This document shows, one piece after another, positions 1-8,576 of a DNA stretch of 64,000 bases. A program made the position numbers and the translations under genes. The stretch comes from an uncultured Acetatifactor sp. (GTDB lineage Bacteria; Bacillota; Clostridia; Lachnospirales; Lachnospiraceae), in NCBI GenBank assembly GCA_910586835.1, contig CAJUJU010000007.1:1-64000 (forward strand), given 5' to 3'. The notes under the pieces were generated by a model. That model was not told where the DNA came from. It saw nothing but the letters and a program-made list of their open reading frames with translations, and ran no database searches. The first letter of the stretch is position 1. The number at the start of each line of letters is the position of its first letter.

Positions 1-793
1 CCGCGTCCCGTATGCCGCAGACCGGTTCTTCCATATGGGCACATCCGGCATATTTACAGTATTTTTCATAGGGGGCAAACTCCGGATAAAACCCCGCAAG
101 CTCCTCCTTTTCCAGTTCAAACAGGCCCAGTGAACTGAAGCCGGGCGTATCCAGAATATAAGTATCCTCTCCCGCCGCCAGAAGCTCCGTATGTCTGGTG
201 GTATGTTTCCCTCTCTCGATCTTTGCGCTGATCTGACCCGTCTCCATGACAACCCGGGACTGCAGACAGTTGACCAGGGAGGACTTGCCTACGCCGCTGG
301 GCCCGGCAACGGTGGTGGTTTTTCCCCGCAGGAGCTCCTTCAGCCTGTCAAGTCCTGTTCCCAGCTCTGCGCTTACCGTGAGCGTTTCGTAGCCACAGTC
401 TGCATATATTCTGCGGTACTCTTCACCCAGCCCTTCCCCGTCGATATCCTGCTTGTTAAAACAGATAATACACGGGATCTGCTGCTGCCTCATCATGATC
501 AGAAAGCGATCCAGCAGATTAAAGTTTGGTTTCGGCTTCACACTGGAAAAAATCACAAGGGCCTGATCCACATTTGCCACCGCCGGCCGGATCAGCTCGC
601 TGTGCCTGGGAAGCAGCCGGTCTATATTGCCCAGCCGCTTCTCCTCATCCAGCACGGTAAACTCCACATTATCCCCTACCAGCGGTTTTTGATTGTCCTT
701 TCGGAACACGCCCCTGGCCTTGCACTCATACAGGCAGGCCCCTCCGTAGATATAATAAAAGCCTGCGATTCCCTTTACTATCTTTCCCTGCAT
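1..793 (-). CDS. rsgA: Ribosome small subunit-dependent GTPase RsgA (partial)
   Basis: Circularly permuted GTPase of 30S ribosome maturation. About 264 N-terminal codons are in the window and the 3' end lies beyond base 1. An N-terminal OB-fold-like part is followed by the permuted G motifs: FNKQD (G4), then GPSGVGKSS (P-loop, G1) and DTPGF (G3). The zinc motif C-x4-C-x-H-x5-C can be read close to the window edge. The ATG at 793 follows a GGAG-type site, 8 bases after the prkC stop. RsgA follows stp-prkC in many Firmicutes, and in Bacillus it is a substrate of that kinase (family knowledge). Very likely co-transcribed with prkC. Confidence 0.95.
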   Translation of the reverse strand, partial: MQGKIVKGIAGFYYIYGGACLYECKARGVFRKDNQKPLVGDNVEFTVLDEEKRLGNIDRLLPRHSELIRPAVANVDQALVIFSSVKPKPNFNLLDRFLIMMRQQQIPCIICFNKQDIDGEGLGEEYRRIYADCGYETLTVSAELGTGLDRLKELLRGKTTTVAGPSGVGKSSLVNCLQSRVVMETGQISAKIERGKHTTRHTELLAAGEDTYILDTPGFSSLGLFELEKEELAGFYPEFAPYEKYCKYAGCAHMEEPVCGIRDA

Positions 794-801
794 CCCGAGA
801 C

Positions 802-2937
802 CTACTCCGCCGTAAATTCAATTCTTCTGGTGAAGGATTTTGTATCCGTCGTACCCGGAACCGTCACCGTATTGCCGTTCTCATCCGTAGTAGTGGAGCT
901 TTCCGTAGTCACCGTGTAGGTCACGGTGAGATTTCCTCCGGAAGAACTCAGTCCATAATAATTTGCGGCATAAGGGAAGCTTGCCGTTGCCGTCTCCAGC
1001 AGCACCGTCCCGTCGTCCGCCACCAGCTTCAGATTCACGGAAGTGCCTGACACATAATCCGGCGCCTCCGCCACCGTGGGCGCCTCTATGCTGGCATTGC
1101 ACTTGTATGTGACTGCCGGAGGCTCAGCGCCTTTGCTCACCTTGATATCAATGGCCGTCCCCTCCTCCACATAGGAGCCGTGGGAATAGCTCTGATAGCA
1201 GATCAGCCCCTCCGCATACTCGGAGTTGAACACATAGGACACCGTTCCGATCTGCAGCTTCGCCTCGACTGCCTCCGCCGTGCCGTCCATCTCCGACAGT
1301 CCCATGAGGTTCGGCACCCGCTTCTTGTTCTCCTCCTTGCCCAGACTCACCGTCAGCGTCACATTGGTGCCCTTTGCCACCTTGTTCCCCGCATCCGGAG
1401 TCTGGGAGACTACAAACCCGGCGGCCACCGTATCCGAATAAGCCTCCACCCGGGTGACTGCAAAACCAAGTCCCGTCAGCTTGCTCTCCGCCTCCTCATA
1501 GGTACTGCCCGTCACGGCAGGCACATCCGCTCCCTCCGGGCCTGCGCTGGCGGTCAGCCGCACCGTGCTGCCCACCGGAATCTGTGATCCCACGGTCACA
1601 TCGGCACTGATGACCACGCCTGCGTCAATCACATCGGACTCCTCATAGGTCACCTCAGACTTCAGCCCCAGATCTACCAGGGCATTTCTGGCATCCTCCA
1701 CCAGCTTTCCCTTCACATCCGGCATGGGCACATACCGCTCTTCCTCGGAGGAGGATTCGGAGGAATCCTCTCCTGTCTGAATGGGACTGCTGAGCTCTTC
1801 GCCGTCCTGCCCCATTCCCCGGAACACCCGGATGGCCAGGACAATCACAATGACACAGATGACCACGCCCGCCACCACGGCAAGCAGAGTCGTCACCTTT
1901 TCCATTCCGGGATTATAATCATAGTCCTCCCCGTCGTCGGACTCATCTTCGCTTTCATACATGGCCTCCGTATCCGCCCGCAGCCGCAGAGGCTCCTCCC
2001 GCTCCAGATACTCCTCCTGCCTGACCGCCCTGCGCTTGATCTGCGCCACCTCTCCCTCGGTGATCATTCTGGTGCTGCCTTCCATATCAGGGTCGTTCTG
2101 CACCACAAAATTCTCCTCGGGATTCATCAGCGACTGCTTCAAGTCCCCAATCAGCTCCTGCATATTCAGATATCTGCGGTCTGCGGATTTCTGGCAGCAC
2201 TTCAGAACAATTCCCTCCACCGCACCCGGAATCTCCGGCACAAACTCTTTGGGAGAAGGCATCTCCTCCTGAATATGCTTGATCGCAATGGCCACCGTGG
2301 TCTCGCCGTTGAAGGGCACCCTACCGGTCAGCATCTCAAACATTGTGATCCCCAGGGAATAAATATCGCTCTTTTCATCGCTGTAGCCGCCCCTGGCCTG
2401 CTCCGGCGATGTGTAGTGCACGGATCCCATCACATTGGAAGTAATGGTGTTGCTGGTGGCAGCCTTGGCGATGCCGAAATCCGTCACCTTTACCTTTCCG
2501 TCCCGTGAGATGATAATATTCTGAGGCTTGATGTCGCGATGAATGATATGGTTGTTATGGGCCGCCTCAATTCCCATGCTCACCTGTATGGCAATGCTGA
2601 CTGCCTCCTTGTAGGACAGCCTGGCCTTTTTTTCAATATATTTTTTGAGTGTGATTCCCTCCACAAGCTCCATGACAATGTAGTAGATGCCGTTCTCCTC
2701 TCCCACATCGTATACGTTCACAATATTCGGGTGCATCAGCCCCGCCGCCGCCTGTGCCTCAATCCGGAATTTGGAGACAAAGTTTGCATTCTCACTGAAC
2801 TCCTGCTTCAGAACCTTTACCGCCACAAAACGGTTGAGCTTATGACATTTTGCTTTATATACATCAGACATTCCACCTGTACCGATCTTTTCCAATATCT
2901 CGTACCGGTCGCCTATCATCATTCCAATCTTTATCAT
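802..2937 (-). CDS. prkC: PASTA-domain Ser/Thr protein kinase (PrkC/Stk1 type)
   Basis: Membrane kinase that senses muropeptide or lipid II through extracellular PASTA repeats. The kinase domain spans residues 10-270, with a glycine loop GTGGMSDVY, Lys41, HRDIKPQN (133-140) and DFG (153-155). An acidic juxtamembrane linker is followed by one membrane span (about 348-371), then about three PASTA repeats (about 402-613). A Thr/Ser-rich, Ig-like C-terminal segment (about 615-711) is not part of the minimal family plan. The open frame could start at a GTG at 2952, but GGAG lies 7 bases before the ATG at 2937, so that start is preferred (711 aa). The gene follows its phosphatase stp with a short gap, as in most Gram-positives. 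Confidence 0.95.
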   Translation of the reverse strand: MIKIGMMIGDRYEILEKIGTGGMSDVYKAKCHKLNRFVAVKVLKQEFSENANFVSKFRIEAQAAAGLMHPNIVNVYDVGEENGIYYIVMELVEGITLKKYIEKKARLSYKEAVSIAIQVSMGIEAAHNNHIIHRDIKPQNIIISRDGKVKVTDFGIAKAATSNTITSNVMGSVHYTSPEQARGGYSDEKSDIYSLGITMFEMLTGRVPFNGETTVAIAIKHIQEEMPSPKEFVPEIPGAVEGIVLKCCQKSADRRYLNMQELIGDLKQSLMNPEENFVVQNDPDMEGSTRMITEGEVAQIKRRAVRQEEYLEREEPLRLRADTEAMYESEDESDDGEDYDYNPGMEKVTTLLAVVAGVVICVIVIVLAIRVFRGMGQDGEELSSPIQTGEDSSESSSEEERYVPMPDVKGKLVEDARNALVDLGLKSEVTYEESDVIDAGVVISADVTVGSQIPVGSTVRLTASAGPEGADVPAVTGSTYEEAESKLTGLGFAVTRVEAYSDTVAAGFVVSQTPDAGNKVAKGTNVTLTVSLGKEENKKRVPNLMGLSEMDGTAEAVEAKLQIGTVSYVFNSEYAEGLICYQSYSHGSYVEEGTAIDIKVSKGAEPPAVTYKCNASIEAPTVAEAPDYVSGTSVNLKLVADDGTVLLETATASFPYAANYYGLSSSGGNLTVTYTVTTESSTTTDENGNTVTVPGTTDTKSFTRRIEFTAE

Positions 2938-2952
2938 ACACATTCTCCACAC

Positions 2953-3687
2953 TTACAGAAACACCGGCTCGATCAGTATCACGCTGATATTGTCCCGGCC
3001 GCCGTTCTCGTTGGCCCTGCGGACAAGCTCCTGTGCCTTCTCCACAATATCCCTTGCTCCGTCCAGTACCATGCGGATCTCCTCATCCTCCAGCATGTTG
3101 GTAAGGCCGTCCGTGCACATGAGAATCAGATCGCCCTCCTTGAGCCTTACGCTGAAAAAGTCTGTTCTCACTGTCTCATCTGCCCCAACGGCTCTGGTGA
3201 TGATATTTTTGTCGGGATGGTTTCTTGCCTGCTCCCGTTCCAGGCCGCCCCTTCTGATCATCTCCTCCACCCAGGAGTGATCCCTGGTGATCTGCCTGAT
3301 CTCATTTCCGTTTATCACATAAAGTCTGCTGTCTCCCACATTGGCCACATGGAGCGTTTCCCGCTCACAGACTGCAGCCACCACCGTGGTGCCCATTCCC
3401 TCAAGCTCCGGAGTCTCCTCGGCGCTTCCGTACACCGCTGCGTTGGCCCGATCCACCGCCCGCCCGAGAACGGCTGCGGGCTCTCCCGCCTCCATGCCCT
3501 CTATGGCCTCCACCATGGTGGTCACGGCCAGCTTTGACGCATAATCTCCTGCCCTGTGTCCTCCCATGCCGTCCGCCACAATGAACAGATTGGGCAGAGA
3601 CCCCACCGGGACCTCCGAGGTGTATACATAATCCTGATTCAATTTTCTCTTCCTGCCGATATCGGTTACGGAAAACGTCTTAAGCAC
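2953..3687 (-). CDS. stp: PP2C-family Ser/Thr protein phosphatase (Stp/PrpC)
   Basis: Metal-dependent phosphatase that reverses PrkC phosphorylation. The 244 aa show the PP2C metal motifs in order: RKLNQDY near the N-terminus, VADGMGGH, GDSRLYV, CTDGL and GRDNISVI at the C-terminus. The GTG start at 3687 has GGAGG 9 bases upstream. It is the first gene after the rlmN terminator, so a separate promoter probably lies in the roughly 85 bases between that terminator and the start. A TTGACA-like hexamer is visible there, but no matching -10 was convincing. Confidence 0.95.
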   Translation of the reverse strand: MLKTFSVTDIGRKRKLNQDYVYTSEVPVGSLPNLFIVADGMGGHRAGDYASKLAVTTMVEAIEGMEAGEPAAVLGRAVDRANAAVYGSAEETPELEGMGTTVVAAVCERETLHVANVGDSRLYVINGNEIRQITRDHSWVEEMIRRGGLEREQARNHPDKNIITRAVGADETVRTDFFSVRLKEGDLILMCTDGLTNMLEDEEIRMVLDGARDIVEKAQELVRRANENGGRDNISVILIEPVFL

Positions 3688-3762
3688 GGGTTGTCTCCTC
3701 CGGACAGCTGTAGCCTGTCAAACAGTTTTTACCAGTAAATACCTTAAGTATTCTAACACACG

Positions 3763-3797
3763 AAAAAGGAAAGGACAAGTCGCAGAATTACTTGTCC
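3763..3797 (-). terminator. Rho-independent terminator after rlmN
   Basis: On the minus strand an 8-bp stem (GGACAAGT/ACTTGTCC, 3773-3797) with a 9-base loop is followed by a T-rich tract (TTTCCTTTTT). It lies in the rlmN-stp gap and separates the translation genes from the kinase/phosphatase genes. The rest of this 189-base gap is AT-rich and presumably holds the stp promoter. Confidence 0.85.
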
Positions 3798-3876
3798 ATA
3801 TAATTTATTTGTTCTGTTTCTATATTAATTATACCTGTATATTTCCATAATAGTCATGGTTCCGCTCAAAACATCC

Positions 3877-4926
3877 TTATCCGGGCCCGGCATCCGCCCG
3901 ATAGCTGCGTCTCAGCTGTCCGCAGGCACCGTCGATGTCTCTGCCCATCTCTCTTCTCACGGTGGCATTGATCCTGTTTTTTTCCAGCCTGTCCCGGAAG
4001 GCCCGGATCCGGGAAGCTTCCGACTGTACGAAATCCCGCTCCCGGATGGGGTTGACTGGAATCAGATTGACATGACAGCCAAGAGGGCCCGCCAGGGCTG
4101 CCAGCTCCTCCGCGTCCCTGTCCGTATCGTTGACACCCCCCACCAGACTGTACTCAAAGGTAATGCGCCTGCCCGTCTGTCTGAAATAATATGCGCAGGC
4201 TTCCATCAGCTCCGCGATGGAGTACCGGTTGGCTATGGGCATCAGCCTCCGTCTCTTTTCGTCCGTCGTGGCATGCAGGGACAAAGCCAGGGTAATCTGC
4301 AGCTTCTCCTGCGCCAGCCTCCTTATCTGAGGAACAAGGCCGCAGGTAGACACGGTGACGTTCCTCTGGCTGATGTTCAGACCGTTTTCATCCGTGAGCA
4401 GCTGCAGAAAAACCAGCAGATTGTCATAATTATCCAGAGGCTCTCCCGTTCCCATGACCACCACGTTGGATACCCGCTGTCCTGTCAGCCTCTGAATGGC
4501 ATAGACCTGATCCAGCATCTCCGAAGGCCGCAGGTTCCGCTCCAGCCCGTCCAGGGTGGACGCACAAAAGCTGCAGCCCATCCTGCAGCCCACCTGAGAT
4601 GAGATACAGACACTGTTTCCATGCCTGTATTTCATCCATACGCTCTCCACCACATTTCCGTCGGCCAGCCCGAACAGAAATTTTTTCGTCCCGTCCACCC
4701 GGGATTCCTGTACCTTCACGACACGCAGCGCCGTATATTCGTATTGCCTGCCGCACTCCTCCCGCAGGGACGCCGGCAAATTAGTCATTTCCTCAAAGCT
4801 CTCCGCCAGCTTTTGATGCATCCACTGATACATCTGCCTGGCACGAAAGGACTTTTCCCCCTGCGCGGCCAGCTCCCTTGTAAGTAAGGAGAACGTCATC
4901 GACTTGATATCCTTTTTCTCCACCAT
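3877..4926 (-). CDS. rlmN: 23S rRNA (adenine2503-C2)/tRNA methyltransferase RlmN
   Basis: Radical SAM enzyme that methylates A2503 of 23S rRNA and A37 of some tRNAs. The radical SAM cysteines are Cys114, Cys118 and Cys121 in QVGCRMGCSFC. GTGEPLDNY and the SLHATTDEKR stretch also match the family. The frame stays open far upstream through rsmB, but GGAGG lies 10 bases before the ATG at 4926 and gives a family-typical 349 aa. The gap to rsmB is 56 bases. It is the last gene of the murE-to-rlmN series before the terminator. Confidence 0.95.
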   Translation of the reverse strand: MVEKKDIKSMTFSLLTRELAAQGEKSFRARQMYQWMHQKLAESFEEMTNLPASLREECGRQYEYTALRVVKVQESRVDGTKKFLFGLADGNVVESVWMKYRHGNSVCISSQVGCRMGCSFCASTLDGLERNLRPSEMLDQVYAIQRLTGQRVSNVVVMGTGEPLDNYDNLLVFLQLLTDENGLNISQRNVTVSTCGLVPQIRRLAQEKLQITLALSLHATTDEKRRRLMPIANRYSIAELMEACAYYFRQTGRRITFEYSLVGGVNDTDRDAEELAALAGPLGCHVNLIPVNPIRERDFVQSEASRIRAFRDRLEKNRINATVRREMGRDIDGACGQLRRSYRADAGPG

Positions 4927-4982
4927 CTCTTCCTGTTCCTCCGCGGCACAAACCTCCGGGCCCGCCCGAACCTGGCCTTCTG

Positions 4983-6416
4983 TCAGTCCCTGTCCTGCTG
5001 CCCGAAACCGGTCACAGGGCAGGTAAGCCTTGCGATAAAAAAGCCGTCCGCCTCCATGTATCCCGGCAGAAGCTGAATACAGGCAGCTCTTTGCTCCGCC
5101 GTCAGACAATCCCCTGGCAGCTCTTCCCGCTCCTGCAGTTCCTCCACCCGGCGCTTCTGCGCCAGCAGCCTCTCCGGCAGCACGCCCTCCAGGCTTTCCG
5201 GCAGAAATCCCAGCTCCTCCGTCAGGAACCGAACCATCTCCTGGTTTTCCGCCCGATTTATGGTACAGGTGCTGTAGACCAGCGTTCCTCCCGGCTTCAC
5301 ATACCCGGCACAGGCACGGAGGATCTCCTTCTGCAGCTTGGTAAGCTCTCTTAACCCCTCCGGGCTCACATGATACTTGATATCCCGTTTCTTTCCCAGC
5401 ACCCCAAGACCGGAACAGGGAACGTCCAGAAGCAGCACATCCGCCTTTCCCAGCAGGGAAGGATCCTGCACTCTGGCATCCCACACCTGGATCTCCAGGT
5501 TCTCTGCCTTCATGCGCACGGCGTTCTCTCTGATCAGCGCCGCCTTTTCCTCCGACACGTCTCTGCCGAGAACCCGTCCTGCCCCCTCGGCGGCAAGAAG
5601 CGTCTTTCCCCCGGGAGCGGCGCAGGCGTCCACCACCAGATCGCCCTCCTTCACCCCGGCGGCCAGGACGGCCAGTGCCGAGCTCACATCCTGCACAATC
5701 CACTGCCCCTCCGCAAAACCCGGCAGTTCCGTCAGGTCACCGCTGTTTTCCGCAAGGTATACCGACGACAGATAAGAACTCTCCCTCAGGCGCACGCCCC
5801 GCTCCCGCAGCCCGGAAAGCAGCTTCTCCCGCTCCTCTTCGGTTAAATTCCCCCGCAGGCGCAGGGATACCGGATGGATTGCAAGAAGTCCTTCCAGCAT
5901 GTTCTTCGTAATTTCTCTTCCGTACTCTGCCAGCCAAAGCTCCACCAGCCAGTCCGGCATGGAGTACTTCACCGCCAGATAACGCACCGGCTCCTTTGCC
6001 TCATCCGGCAGCGGCAGGTTCTCTCTGCCGCGGGAAATATTGCGCAGCACCCCGTTGACAAATCCTCTCAGGTTTCCGAACTTCCGCTTTGCCGCCAGCT
6101 TGCACGCCTCGTTGCACACCGCGCTGTCCGGCACCGTATCCATGTAGACAAGCTGATAGACACTCATCCGGAGCAGACACCTGACCAGCGGCTTCATCTT
6201 CCTCACCGGAACCGAAGAAAAGTGATCCAGATAATAATCCAGCTCCCTCTGACGCTCCAGGGTTCCTTCCGTCACACGCTTGATAAAGGCCCTGTCCCGG
6301 ACGTCCAGATAACCGTATTTGTCAAGCACCGCCCGAAGCAGTCTGCTGGAATACTGTCCTTCCCTCTCCAGGGCAAGCAGGGTATCCAACACAATCTCTC
6401 TGCTGTTTTCCGCCAC
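4983..6416 (-). CDS. rsmB: 16S rRNA m5C967 methyltransferase RsmB
   Basis: 477 aa. The N-terminal part is a NusB-like helical RNA-binding domain (about 1-140). It is followed by a Rossmann methyltransferase with SAM motif VDACAAPGGKT and the catalytic stretches LLDVPCSGLGVLG and YSTCTINRAENQ, which carry the two cysteines typical of RNA m5C methylases. In Bacillus the same gene lies between fmt and rlmN. It starts 3 bases after the preceding protease gene ends, so translation is probably coupled. Confidence 0.95.
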   Translation of the reverse strand: MAENSREIVLDTLLALEREGQYSSRLLRAVLDKYGYLDVRDRAFIKRVTEGTLERQRELDYYLDHFSSVPVRKMKPLVRCLLRMSVYQLVYMDTVPDSAVCNEACKLAAKRKFGNLRGFVNGVLRNISRGRENLPLPDEAKEPVRYLAVKYSMPDWLVELWLAEYGREITKNMLEGLLAIHPVSLRLRGNLTEEEREKLLSGLRERGVRLRESSYLSSVYLAENSGDLTELPGFAEGQWIVQDVSSALAVLAAGVKEGDLVVDACAAPGGKTLLAAEGAGRVLGRDVSEEKAALIRENAVRMKAENLEIQVWDARVQDPSLLGKADVLLLDVPCSGLGVLGKKRDIKYHVSPEGLRELTKLQKEILRACAGYVKPGGTLVYSTCTINRAENQEMVRFLTEELGFLPESLEGVLPERLLAQKRRVEELQEREELPGDCLTAEQRAACIQLLPGYMEADGFFIARLTCPVTGFGQQDRD

Positions 6417-6419
6417 AGG

Positions 6420-7118
6420 TCAATCACTCCTTCTTCTGTTTCCGAACAGTAAAATCAGCCTTACAAGCTGCAGGATGGAGGAAGCCGCCGCTGCCACATA
6501 GGTATATGCTGCTGCCCGCAGCACCTTTCTGCAGCCGTTGTTCTCCTCCGCACTCACCAGACCATACTGATCGATCTTTGCAACGGCCCTTGCCGACGCA
6601 TTGAATTCCACCGGCAGAGTCACCAATTGAAAGAGCACGGACAGCGAAAACGCCCAGATGCCGATCTGGATCAGCACATTGTTATAGCTTAAGATAACCC
6701 CCAGTATGATGATGGGAATCCCCAGCCTGCTTCCGATGTTCACCACCGGCACAAGCGCCGACCTGAAATTCAGCGGCGCATAACCCTTTGCATGCTGGAT
6801 CGCATGTCCGCACTCGTGGGCGGCCACACCCACCGCCGTCACCGAAGCGCCGTTGTAATTTTCACGCGAAAGCCGCACCGTATTGCTCCTGGGATCATAG
6901 TGATCTCCCTGGCTCCCCGAAAGACACTCTATCTGAACATTGTACAGTCCCTCGTTGTTCAGGATGCGTCTCGCCGCCTCGGCTCCGGTCATTCCCGTAG
7001 AGTTTTGTACCCTGCCGAACTTTTTCATCACGCTGTTGACCCAGGCGCTTGCCGCCAGGCACAGCACCATACCGATAATCACCAGCAGATAGGTATAATC
7101 AAAATAGTAATATGGCAT
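6420..7118 (-). CDS. YugP-type membrane zinc metallopeptidase
   Basis: 232 aa membrane protein with a hydrophobic N-terminus (about 8-28) and further membrane segments in the second half. The zinc protease motif HECGH lies in the middle, followed by AIQHAKGYAP. The layout matches the neutral zinc metallopeptidase family typified by Bacillus YugP, whose substrate I do not know. The ATG at 7118 has GGAGGG just upstream, overlapping the fmt end. The gene is inserted between fmt and rsmB, which are neighbours in Bacillus. Confidence 0.88.
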   Translation of the reverse strand: MPYYYFDYTYLLVIIGMVLCLAASAWVNSVMKKFGRVQNSTGMTGAEAARRILNNEGLYNVQIECLSGSQGDHYDPRSNTVRLSRENYNGASVTAVGVAAHECGHAIQHAKGYAPLNFRSALVPVVNIGSRLGIPIIILGVILSYNNVLIQIGIWAFSLSVLFQLVTLPVEFNASARAVAKIDQYGLVSAEENNGCRKVLRAAAYTYVAAAASSILQLVRLILLFGNRRRSD

Positions 7119-7119
7119 A

Positions 7120-8070
7120 TCATCCCTCCGTCTTTCCGGTCAGCACTTCCCCCGGCGTCATTCTGACTCCCAGCAGAAAGTCCCTGGCCGTCATTCTCTT
7201 TTTTCCCTCCAGCTGAAGCTCCAGTATCCTCAGTCCGCCCTCTCCCGTGGCCACCGTCACGGAATCCTTTTCCACACTGAGAATTTCCCCGGGCCTGCGC
7301 CCGCAGGTGTTCACCGCCAGCGTGGGCGCCGCCCTCCAGATCTTCAGCTGCTTTCCCCGATAACCGGCATAGGCGCTGGGCCAGGGCGTCAGTCCCCGGA
7401 TCAGCCGGTCGATCTCCTGCGCCGGTCTGGTAAAGTCGATCCGTCCCATGGACTTATCGATCAGAGGAGCATAACAGCTTTCCTCCTCCTTCTGCTTTTC
7501 CGGCGCAAGCTTTCCCGCCTCCAGCAGCGCAAGAGCCTCCACAATGGCCTGACCGCCCAGAACAGAAAGCCTGTCATGCAGCGTCTCAAAGGTATCCTCC
7601 GGCGTAATCTCCGTCTCCTTTTTGTAGAGCATATCCCCCGTGTCGATTCCGGCATCCATCTGCATCACCGTAATGCCTGTCTTTTCCTCCCCGTCGATAA
7701 TGACGCGCTGAATAGGGGAAGCCCCCCTGTACCTGGGTAAAAGAGATGCGTGAATGTTCAGACAGCCGTAAGGCGGCATATGAAGAATCTCCTCGGAGAG
7801 AATCTGCCCGAAGGCCGCCACGATAAAGACATCCGCCGGATAGCCTTTCAGCTCCTCCATTGCCTGGGGAGCCTTGATCCTTTTAGGCTGCAGCACCGGA
7901 AAGCCCAGCTGCTCCGCATACATCTTCACCGGTGAAGGCATCAGCTCGCCGCTGCGCCCTTTTGGTTTGTCCGGCTGAGTCACCACGGCGCTGATCTGGT
8001 GTCCCGCCTCCGTCAGCGCACGCAGCGCTCCCGCCGCAAAATCGGGAGTTCCCATGAATACGATTTTCAA
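7120..8070 (-). CDS. fmt: Methionyl-tRNA formyltransferase
   Basis: Formylates initiator Met-tRNA using 10-formyl-THF. Family features are KIVFMGTPDFA at the N-terminus, NIHASLLPRYRGASPI (catalytic Asn and His) and GITVMQMDAGIDTGDML. The start chosen is a TTG at 8070. It overlaps the def stop as TTGA, has GGAGGAAGAAGAGG just upstream, and puts the protein exactly at the family N-terminus (316 aa). An in-frame ATG at 8094 would add eight residues that encode the Shine-Dalgarno itself. Coupled to def. Confidence 0.95.
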   Translation of the reverse strand: MKIVFMGTPDFAAGALRALTEAGHQISAVVTQPDKPKGRSGELMPSPVKMYAEQLGFPVLQPKRIKAPQAMEELKGYPADVFIVAAFGQILSEEILHMPPYGCLNIHASLLPRYRGASPIQRVIIDGEEKTGITVMQMDAGIDTGDMLYKKETEITPEDTFETLHDRLSVLGGQAIVEALALLEAGKLAPEKQKEEESCYAPLIDKSMGRIDFTRPAQEIDRLIRGLTPWPSAYAGYRGKQLKIWRAAPTLAVNTCGRRPGEILSVEKDSVTVATGEGGLRILELQLEGKKRMTARDFLLGVRMTPGEVLTGKTEG

Positions 8071-8552
8071 TCCTCTTCTTCCTCCTCCCTGCAATTCACA
8101 TCCTGCAGCGGCCCCTCCGCCTTTTCCACATAGAGATGACCGTCCAGATGATCCAGCTCATGGCAGATCGCTCTGGCCAAAAGCTCCGTTCCCTCCAGCT
8201 CAAATTCCCGCATGTTCATATCCAGGGCAACCGCCTTCACATAGTTGGGTCTTGTGACCTGTCCCGATTTTCCGGGCACGCTCAGGCATCCTTCCTGCCC
8301 GGTCTGCTCTCCGCTGGACTCCACGATTCTGGGATTGATCAGAATATAGGGATCCTCCCCCGTGGTGTCGATGACCACGATCCTCTTCAGCACTCCCACC
8401 TGAGAAGCTGCAAGTCCAACGCCGTTTGCCTCATACATTGTCTCCAGCATATCCTCAATCAATTCTCTGATCCTGGGCGTCATTTCCGTTACTTCCCTGC
8501 ACTTTTTGGTAAGTACCTCTTCACCGATTTCGCGTATGTTCCTGATGGCCAT
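8067..8552 (-). CDS. def: Peptide deformylase
   Basis: Removes the N-formyl group from nascent proteins. All three metal and active-site motifs are visible: GVGLAASQ, EGCLSVPG and HELDHLDG. Length 161 aa is typical, with a short run of acidic residues at the C-terminus. The stop overlaps the fmt TTG start by four bases, so the deformylase and formyltransferase are made together. priA lies 24 bases upstream. Confidence 0.96.
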   Translation of the reverse strand: MAIRNIREIGEEVLTKKCREVTEMTPRIRELIEDMLETMYEANGVGLAASQVGVLKRIVVIDTTGEDPYILINPRIVESSGEQTGQEGCLSVPGKSGQVTRPNYVKAVALDMNMREFELEGTELLARAICHELDHLDGHLYVEKAEGPLQDVNCREEEEED

Positions 8553-8576
8553 TTTTTCTCCCTCCCTGCCGTCCGT